Positions 30,161 through 35,067 of a DNA stretch of 35,067 nt are shown piece by piece; position 1 is the first letter of the stretch, and each line of letters opens with the position of its first letter. Under the pieces are notes generated by a model. The model was not told the origin of the DNA. It made no database searches and was given only the letters and a program-made list of their open reading frames with translations. Position numbers and translations under genes: made by a program. Source of the DNA: Chitinophagaceae bacterium (GTDB taxonomy: Bacteria; Bacteroidota; Bacteroidia; Chitinophagales; Chitinophagaceae); the NCBI GenBank assembly GCA_947455215.1, contig CANGNA010000044.1, positions 1 to 35,067 of the forward strand. The letters run 5' to 3'.

Positions 30161-30569
30161 TACTACTATAAGACAATTGTCTTCCTTAAAAGTTTAAAAC
30201 ATCTTTTATCTAATCACCTTTCATAGGGCACTAACATTAAATGCCTGTCATGTAAGATGTCATAACACCTCCCTTTAGGGCCGGGGTTCTTCAAGCACAC
30301 CTTCGCTCTCGCTCTGTTCCTCGCTCTCCCTTCATGGCCGGGGTTCTTCAAGCACACCACCGCTCTCGCTCTGTTCCTCGCTCTCCCTTCATGGTTGGGT
30401 TCTTCAAGCACATCTTCGCTCTCGCTCTGTTTCTCGCTCTCCTTTCATGGCCGGGGTTCTTCAAGCACACTTCCGCTCTCGCTCTGTTCCTCGCTCTCCT
30501 CTTGCGTCCTTTGCGCCTCTCCTCTGCGTGCTTTGCGTGAAACTGCAATAACACCCACATTGTCGCATT
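30161..30569. other. gap inside the sigma operon containing a minisatellite
   Basis: No gene was seen in this 409-bp stretch. It contains a family C remnant (30262-30286), four tandem units (30279-30500), a CTTTGCG run (30501-30540) and CACATTGTCGCATTC next to the sigma stop. Short arginine-rich open frames here are translations of the tandem units. Confidence 0.8.
30279..30500. repeat. minisatellite: four tandem copies of a 57-bp unit
   Basis: The unit begins GGCCGGGGTTCTTCAAGCAC and ends CTCGCTCTCCCTTCAT. Copies start at 30279, 30336, 30393 and 30449. The third is one base shorter (GGTTGGGTT) and the last is cut after about 52 bp. The copies differ at only a few positions, so the array is young or kept uniform. 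Confidence 0.93.
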
Positions 30570-31130
30570 CTACTCATTCAGCAGCATCGCCTCTACTTTC
30601 TTTACTGCATGGTGGTAAGAGGCTTTCAATGCCCCAGCCGATGTGTCCAGCAACTCCGCCATCTGGTCATAAGGCATTTCATCAAAATACCTCAGGTTGA
30701 ACACGATGCGTTGTTTCTCAGGTAGCGAGAGGATCGCCTTCTGCAATTTCCACTCTATTTTATTCGGAGAAAAATCTTTCTGCGCCGTCAATCGTTCCGC
30801 AAAAATATTCTCTTCCCCCGATAACGACACAGAATTGTGTTTTTTCTGTTGTTCTATCCACGTCAGCGTCTCGTTGGTGGCAATACGGTACAGCCACGTA
30901 TACAAGTTGGCCTCCTCCCGGAAATCACCCAAACCACGCCATACTTTTATAAAAACATTTTGCAATATATCGTTGGCGTCATCGTGCACCACCACCATCC
31001 TGCGTATATGCCAATACAGCCGCTCCTGGTACTTACGCACCAGTTTGGTAAAAGCAGCATCCCTCAACTGTTCATTTTTGAACGAGGCCACCAGCATATG
31101 GTCCTCCATTCTTACTGCGTCCTGCGGCAT
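30570..31130 (-). CDS. ECF-type RNA polymerase sigma-70 factor
   Basis: This alternative sigma factor has 186 residues, a normal ECF size. Region 2 is at about residues 25-95 (TKLVRKYQERLYWHIRRMVV; DANDILQNVFIKVWRGLGDF; ANLYTWLYRIATNETLTWIE). Region 4 is at about 128-180 (KAILSLPEKQRIVFNLRYFD; EMPYDQMAELLDTSAGALKA; SYHHAVKKVEAML). A later ATG at 31109 is also possible as the start. The anti-sigma-like and Spy-like genes follow on the same strand after a 409-bp repeat-bearing gap. That arrangement suggests control of envelope stress or surface genes; the signal is unknown. Confidence 0.95.
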   Translation of the reverse strand: MPQDAVRMEDHMLVASFKNEQLRDAAFTKLVRKYQERLYWHIRRMVVVHDDANDILQNVFIKVWRGLGDFREEANLYTWLYRIATNETLTWIEQQKKHNSVSLSGEENIFAERLTAQKDFSPNKIEWKLQKAILSLPEKQRIVFNLRYFDEMPYDQMAELLDTSAGALKASYHHAVKKVEAMLLNE

Positions 31131-31266
31131 CAGATTATATAGACTATCCTGAAAGTATAAAGTTTAATGCACTATAGCACACAATTCATGTGCCATGATC
31201 ACGCATCGGATCTTTATACTCGCCCAAGCATCCACTTCGCCTTTTTTCAGATGTACAATAAACTGT

Positions 31267-31337
31267 GCCGCCCTGTAAGGGCGGGTTATTATAGCGCGGG
31301 GTTTCAACCCTGCGGCTCCACCGGGCGTATTCGTTTT
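31267..31337. repeat. family B repeat ending in CGTATTCGTTTT
   Basis: GCCGCCCTGTAAGGGCGGG is followed by TTATTATAGCGC, then GGGGTTTCAACCC and TGCGGCTCCACCGGG. The 12-mer is at 31326-31337. Confidence 0.88.
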
Positions 31338-31338
31338 C

Positions 31339-31369
31339 CCTCAGCCGCCGTAGCTTTATGCGGCTGAGG
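31339..31369. repeat. hairpin repeat CCTCAGCCGC/GCGGCTGAGG
   Basis: A perfect 10-bp stem encloses CGTAGCTTTAT. A related element with the same GCCGTAGC-TTATGCG loop, but the stem CTTTC/GAAAG, lies near 26869-26898. Confidence 0.75.
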
Positions 31370-31415
31370 CAAGCCTGTTCGCCGTAGTTTACTATCTAAA
31401 CAAAAAGAAATGTTT

Positions 31416-31470
31416 GCCGTCGCTTATAGCTACGGCACAACCCGGTAGCCGGATTCCGTCCGGCGTTTTT
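31416..31470 (+). repeat. double hairpin ending in a T run
   Basis: GCCGTCGCTTATAGCTACGGC folds with one mismatch. GCCGGA-TTCCG-TCCGGC (31448-31464) follows and is trailed by GTTTTT, so the second hairpin looks like a weak terminator on the plus strand. No plus-strand gene ends here. Confidence 0.55.
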
Positions 31471-31698
31471 GCGGATAAAAAGCACTACTGTCGCCCAAGT
31501 CCCTTGTGTCCCTCCCGTCTTTTTACCTTGGAGGTCTCTTTCCCATTCAACATCAATCAAAACCTAACCATTTCCTCATAAACAACGTCTTATAAGCAAA
31601 ATCGATAGCTTTAATTCGCGGTTGATAGAACTAAATCTATCATGTGTCTGTTGTTTAGCGGCTATCTTTAGCACAAGAGCAGGTCTAATACCTAACAA

Positions 31699-34584
31699 AT
31701 GAAAAAGTTTTTCTTAGCAATAATGGCAATTATGCTGGCCACAGGCGGCTATGCACAAGAGCTCATCAAAAACGGCAACTTCAACTCGTCTGGCGCCAAC
31801 TGGGTATCCGCTTGTACCAGTGTCGAGGCTACCTATTTCGAGACCACCTATGGTGGCACAGTAAGTACCAACCGTGTCGCCGAGGTCGATGATGAATCAT
31901 GTTTTCGCCAGGATGTCTGCATATTGCCCGGTGCCAGTTACATATTCAGTATGCAGGCTTCCCGCCGTACTTCCGGCAGCCCCAATCCGCTTACCTCGCA
32001 CATCAACATTGTAGGGCTCGATGCTACAGGCACTGCCGTAGCCACTTATGTGAATATGGATTTTACCCGCACCAACACCACATTTGCCCTTACTGCCGTT
32101 ACCGGTATCCCGGTTATAGCGGTGGCCTCTGGTTCAGGGGTTGTCCGCCTGCGCATCACTCTTACCGATAATACCTCAGGATATTCCACCCTTGGAATGA
32201 TCGTCGATAATCTCAGCCTCGTGTTTGCCACACCGCCTGCTATCTCCGGTGCCGCAACAGCATGCCAGAATGCTCCTGCTTCACTCGGCGTGTCAGGCAT
32301 TCCCGCTACAGCCCCCGATATTTATTACAACTGGGTATTTTCCGGCACAGCTTCTCCGGCTACTTCCACTTCAGCTACACCCGCGGTCACCTGGAGCACA
32401 GCAGGCACCGCCACCGCTACAGTATCACTCGGCAATAGCGTTTGCTATGTCGATACTCTTACATACACCATCCCTGTTGCAGCTACGTCGGCTACCACCG
32501 TCAATGATACTATTTGTTCCGGCACTACTGTTACCTTCAATGGTAACGTGCTCACTGCTTCCGGCACTTACCTCGATACATTGGCCAATGTCAATGGCTG
32601 CGATTCTTTTGTCACACTCAATTTACTTGTAAAGCCTATGCCGGCAGCACCCGTCATCTCTGGCGATACTTTTTATTGCCAGGGCGAGACGTTCGTGCCC
32701 TTCACAGTTACGGGCACGGGCATTCTGTGGTACACAGTTCCTGTTGGGGGCCTTGGCACACCGTTCGATCCTACTGTGCCTACCGCTACGCCGGGCACTT
32801 ACATGTACTACGCCAGCCAGGTGCTCAATGGTTGCGAAAGCGCCCGCGATTCCATCCGGGTGGTGGTCAATATCACCCCGCTTACCCCTACGGTGTCAGG
32901 CGCAACTTATTGCCAATACACGCCTACTGTGCCACTTACGGCTACGGGCACAAATATTCTTTGGTACACTGCTCCCACCGGTGGGGTGGGCAGCCCTACC
33001 GCGCCTACGCCGTCCAGTGTCGTTCCTGGTGTCTTTACCTGGTATGTCAGCCAGACAGATAACACCTGCGAAGGGCCACGGGCACCGGTTACAGTTACGG
33101 TCAATGCCCGCCCTCCTGCACCAACCATTACCAACAATCCCGGTGCGTATTGCCCCGGTCAGCCGTTCAACAACTGGACCGTTGTACTGGGATCTAATAT
33201 TCTGTGGTATACATCGGCCACGGGTGGGGTAGGCTCCGCTACTGCGCCCGTTCCCAACACCTCAGTGCCGGGTACATATACTTATTGGGCCAGCCAAACG
33301 GTGCTGGGTTGCGAGGGCGATCGCACTTCGGTATCGGTAACTGTTTACGATGCCGTAACTGCCGGGTTCAACTACAATGTGCGCAAAGGCTGCCATGGCG
33401 ATACCGTCGATTTTTACAACACCTCATCAGGCGCTGTTGCCTACTCATGGGACTTTGGCGATGGTACATCATCAACTGTTACCAACCCAACACATATTTA
33501 TCCGGTACAGAATGTATATACTGTAAAACTGTTTGCACATAGCTACACATGTGTCGATAGCAACATTCAGTCTATCGATCTCCGTCATAAAGACAGCGCT
33601 GCCTTTTCTATCGCTTCGCCGCTCATATGCCAGGGCGCAGCAACTACGTTCACAGATATGTCCGTAAGTACAAGCCCGTCTTATGTGTGGTCCTTTGGCG
33701 ATGGCTATTCCAGCAATGCCTCCAGCCCCTCGCACACCTACAGCATTGCAGGTGTATATACTGTTTCACTGATAGTCACAGACCTTGTACCTTGCAGTGA
33801 TACAGCTTTCGCAGTCGTGACGGTCGATTCCGCAGCAGGCCTGGATATGCGGCTTAGCGATACCGTCCTATGCCGCGGCACATACATCACTATGAATGCC
33901 GATTACTTGTCAGCAGGCAGTACCGCCATTGTTTGGGATCTTGGGAATGGAGATAGCGTCATAGGTGTCGATCCGTTGATATATGCATATGGTACTACAG
34001 GTACCTTCAACATTACAACAATGGTGCGCTACAGGGCATGCCCGCCGCTCAGCGTATCGCGTAATGTTACCGTAATGCCGCAGCCGTTGGTAAGTCTGGG
34101 AGCCGATACTTCCGTTTGCGCGGGCAGTACCACCCTTATGCTGGCTGATGCGCTTAATGTGCCTGGTCCGGGCACATCGTGGTTATGGAATACTGGTGCC
34201 ACCGCCTCCACCATCACCGTAAGTGCCGAGGGTGTATATGCGGTAAAAGTTACGGTAGGTAATTGCTATGCGTCAGATACCGTAGTCGTCCGCAACGATT
34301 GTTACACGGCTTTCCCCAATGTATTTACGCCCAATAGCGATGGTGTCAACGATTACTTCGACCCGCGCATGTACTTTGGTAAAGGATTAAGCTCGTTCAA
34401 GATGAGCATCTACAACCGTTGGGGACAGATGATCTTCGAAACTACCAACCTCGAGGGTAGGGGATGGGATGGTCGCTTCAACAACGAAGCCCAGCCCGAA
34501 GGCGTATACATATACACCCTCTCCGCCACCTTCATCGATGGCCAGCAACTCACCCGCCACGGCAACCTCACCCTCATGCGCTAA
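31699..34584 (+). CDS. T9SS-exported surface protein with Ig-like and PKD domains and a type B sorting domain
   Basis: This is a large secreted protein of 961 residues, probably displayed on the cell surface. The signal peptide ends at GGYAQ (residue 20). Residues 21-175 look like a carbohydrate-binding-type beta sandwich (ELIKNGNFNSSGANWVSACT). Three tandem Ig-like units share the core ILWYT, with the Trp at 344, 422 and 503. Two PKD domains follow (WDFGDG at 584, WSFGDG at 664). The C-terminal sorting domain begins near 870 (FPNVFTPNSDGVNDYFDPRM, then YNRWGQMIFET, GWDGRFNN, PEGVYIYTL). It is the gliding-motility-associated type B signal used by T9SS clients such as SprB. It is probably adhesive; the ligand is unknown. 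A strong terminator follows. Confidence 0.93.
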   Translation: MKKFFLAIMAIMLATGGYAQELIKNGNFNSSGANWVSACTSVEATYFETTYGGTVSTNRVAEVDDESCFRQDVCILPGASYIFSMQASRRTSGSPNPLTSHINIVGLDATGTAVATYVNMDFTRTNTTFALTAVTGIPVIAVASGSGVVRLRITLTDNTSGYSTLGMIVDNLSLVFATPPAISGAATACQNAPASLGVSGIPATAPDIYYNWVFSGTASPATSTSATPAVTWSTAGTATATVSLGNSVCYVDTLTYTIPVAATSATTVNDTICSGTTVTFNGNVLTASGTYLDTLANVNGCDSFVTLNLLVKPMPAAPVISGDTFYCQGETFVPFTVTGTGILWYTVPVGGLGTPFDPTVPTATPGTYMYYASQVLNGCESARDSIRVVVNITPLTPTVSGATYCQYTPTVPLTATGTNILWYTAPTGGVGSPTAPTPSSVVPGVFTWYVSQTDNTCEGPRAPVTVTVNARPPAPTITNNPGAYCPGQPFNNWTVVLGSNILWYTSATGGVGSATAPVPNTSVPGTYTYWASQTVLGCEGDRTSVSVTVYDAVTAGFNYNVRKGCHGDTVDFYNTSSGAVAYSWDFGDGTSSTVTNPTHIYPVQNVYTVKLFAHSYTCVDSNIQSIDLRHKDSAAFSIASPLICQGAATTFTDMSVSTSPSYVWSFGDGYSSNASSPSHTYSIAGVYTVSLIVTDLVPCSDTAFAVVTVDSAAGLDMRLSDTVLCRGTYITMNADYLSAGSTAIVWDLGNGDSVIGVDPLIYAYGTTGTFNITTMVRYRACPPLSVSRNVTVMPQPLVSLGADTSVCAGSTTLMLADALNVPGPGTSWLWNTGATASTITVSAEGVYAVKVTVGNCYASDTVVVRNDCYTAFPNVFTPNSDGVNDYFDPRMYFGKGLSSFKMSIYNRWGQMIFETTNLEGRGWDGRFNNEAQPEGVYIYTLSATFIDGQQLTRHGNLTLMR

Positions 34585-34613
34585 CCAAAATAATATCCAA
34601 TACCCAATACCCA

Positions 34614-34648
34614 GATATGGCACACCTCCAAGGTGTGCCATATCTTTT
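34614..34648 (+). terminator. terminator of the surface protein gene
   Basis: GATATGGCACACCT and AGGTGTGCCATATC form a perfect 14-bp stem around CCA, directly followed by TTTT. It lies 29 bp after the stop codon. Confidence 0.92.
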
Positions 34649-34691
34649 ACACCCGTACCACACCCATATCCATATCCACACCTACACCACA

Positions 34692-34742
34692 CTGCGCCGT
34701 TGTTGGCGTCCCCGCCGACAACCATCGGGCCGTATTCGTTTT
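34692..34742. repeat. family F repeat (CTGCGCCGTTGTTGGCGTCC), copy 1
   Basis: This 51-bp element ends in CGTATTCGTTTT (34731-34742). It matches 34914-34964 at nearly every position. It contains TTGTTGGCGTCCCCGCC with GGCG/CGCC pairing. Confidence 0.88.
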
Positions 34743-34765
34743 GTAAATACAACCAACCTCACGTT

Positions 34766-34808
34766 CCGCCCTGTAAGGGGCTGATTACTATAGCGCAGGG
34801 TTTCAACA
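34766..34808. repeat. family B repeat, truncated copy
   Basis: CCGCCCTGTAAGGGGC and ACTATAGCGCAGGGTTTCAA are present. The closing arm of the second hairpin is missing. Confidence 0.75.
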
Positions 34809-34824
34809 ATAAAGCCTTCACCGA

Positions 34825-34861
34825 GTGTCACCCTGAGCCTGTCGAAGGGCGACACGGACAT
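34825..34861. repeat. family A repeat, copy at 34825
   Basis: GTGTCACCCTGAGCCTGTCG is followed by AAGGGCGACACGGACATG. The preceding CACCGA also precedes the copy at 28469. Confidence 0.85.
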
Positions 34862-34913
34862 GGGGCGCTATGTAGCTCATGTCCGCCGTTATCATGGATT
34901 CGTCCTTCACAGG

Positions 34914-34964
34914 CTGCGCCGTTGTTGGCGTCCCCGCCAACACCCATCGGGGCGTATTCGTTTT
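34914..34964. repeat. family F repeat, copy 2
   Basis: This copy lies 222 bp after copy 1 in the same orientation and again ends in the 12-mer (34953-34964). Confidence 0.88.
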
Positions 34965-34993
34965 GGATATTCTACACAACCATTACCTCGACC

Positions 34994-35041
34994 GGTCATT
35001 GCGAGGAACGAAGCAATCTCACAAGCGGCCGTATTCGTTTT
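34994..35041. repeat. GCGAGGAACGAAGCAATCTC repeat ending in CGTATTCGTTTT
   Basis: The element lacks the TCCCGAA-TTCGGGA hairpin that sits between GCGAGGAAC and ATCTC in family E (21465, 28542). It therefore looks like the parental form of that family. A relative without the 12-mer is at 19613-19650. Confidence 0.75.
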
Positions 35042-35067
35042 GGGCACAATAACCAACCCGTACGCCC

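Larger units (their letters stand above)
31131..31698. other. intergenic region between divergent sigma gene and surface protein gene
   Basis: This 568-bp region has no credible gene. It holds a family B repeat plus the 12-mer (31267-31337), a 10-bp-stem hairpin (31339-31369), two further hairpins (31416-31464) and then AT-rich sequence that should contain the promoter of the surface protein gene. A TATCTTTA box at 31663-31670 is a weak candidate for its -7. Confidence 0.75.
34585..35067. other. repeat-filled region to the right edge
   Basis: About 480 bp with no gene. After the terminator (34614-34648) come two copies of a 51-bp repeat (34692 and 34914), a broken family B copy (34766), family A (34825) and a GCGAGGAACGAAGCAATCTC element with the 12-mer (34994-35041). 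Confidence 0.8.

Noticed and set aside
30279-30500. CRISPR array
   Set aside because: The units are contiguous and similar over all 57 bp with no unique spacers, and no cas gene is nearby.
30214-30560. Arginine-rich open frames on the minus strand (repeating CLKNPGHEGRARNRARA) as small proteins
   Set aside because: They are only translations of the 57-bp tandem units, have no signal or start context, and overlap one another in different frames.

Overview
The window comes from a member of the Bacteroidota, most likely the order Chitinophagales (Chitinophagaceae-like). Three things point there. Several genes carry the Bacteroidota -7 promoter box TAnnTTTG, mostly without strong Shine-Dalgarno sequences. 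There are two secreted proteins with type IX secretion (T9SS) sorting domains, one of type A and one of type B (gliding-motility-associated C-terminus). There is also a BlaI/M56 peptidase pair and an ECF sigma/anti-sigma pair of the kinds common in that phylum. No rRNA, tRNA, CRISPR array, transposase gene or phage gene was seen.

Layout, left to right. 1-1386 (-): a DegP/HtrA protease cut by the window edge. 1575-6716 (+): a self-contained efflux operon of TetR regulator, TolC-like outer membrane factor, lipoprotein adaptor, MacB/FtsX-type permease and ATPase, with a palindromic candidate operator over its promoter. 6903-9257 (+): BlaI-type repressor and BlaR1-like M56 metallopeptidase, with two perfect operators flanking the -7 box. 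9317-10075 (-): a putative outer membrane barrel. 10227-12626 (+): Lon protease. 12819-13895 (-): a malate/lactate dehydrogenase-family oxidoreductase. 13991-15403 (+): MiaB. 15565-18507 (-): a large secreted M36-like metalloprotease with a T9SS type A tail. 18887-19408 (+): a DUF1697 protein. 19972-21441 (+): IMP dehydrogenase. 21605-24591 (+): a membrane protein, a Gfo/Idh/MocA oxidoreductase and a DAO-type FAD oxidoreductase. 24592-26700 (-): UbiA prenyltransferase, Maf, then a RelE-like toxin-antitoxin pair. 27046-28357: divergent pyrE and a Nudix hydrolase. 29162-31130 (-): ECF sigma factor, anti-sigma-like membrane protein and a Spy/CpxP-like periplasmic protein. 31699-34584 (+): a 961-residue T9SS type B surface protein.

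The genes are mostly ordinary housekeeping and envelope functions. The unusual part is the non-coding space, about a tenth of the window. It is packed with short palindromic repeats of at least seven families, often joined in the same order and often ending in the shared 12-mer CGTATTCGTTTT. A four-copy 57-bp minisatellite lies between the sigma factor and its putative anti-sigma partner. Several starts (guaB, pyrE, the antitoxin, tetR) lie only 3-8 nt past a -7 box, suggesting leaderless or nearly leaderless mRNAs. I did not find a clear new defence or biosynthetic system. The best candidates for undescribed biology are the M56 sensor with a non-penicillin-binding periplasmic domain, the sigma-operon minisatellite and the composite repeat clusters.
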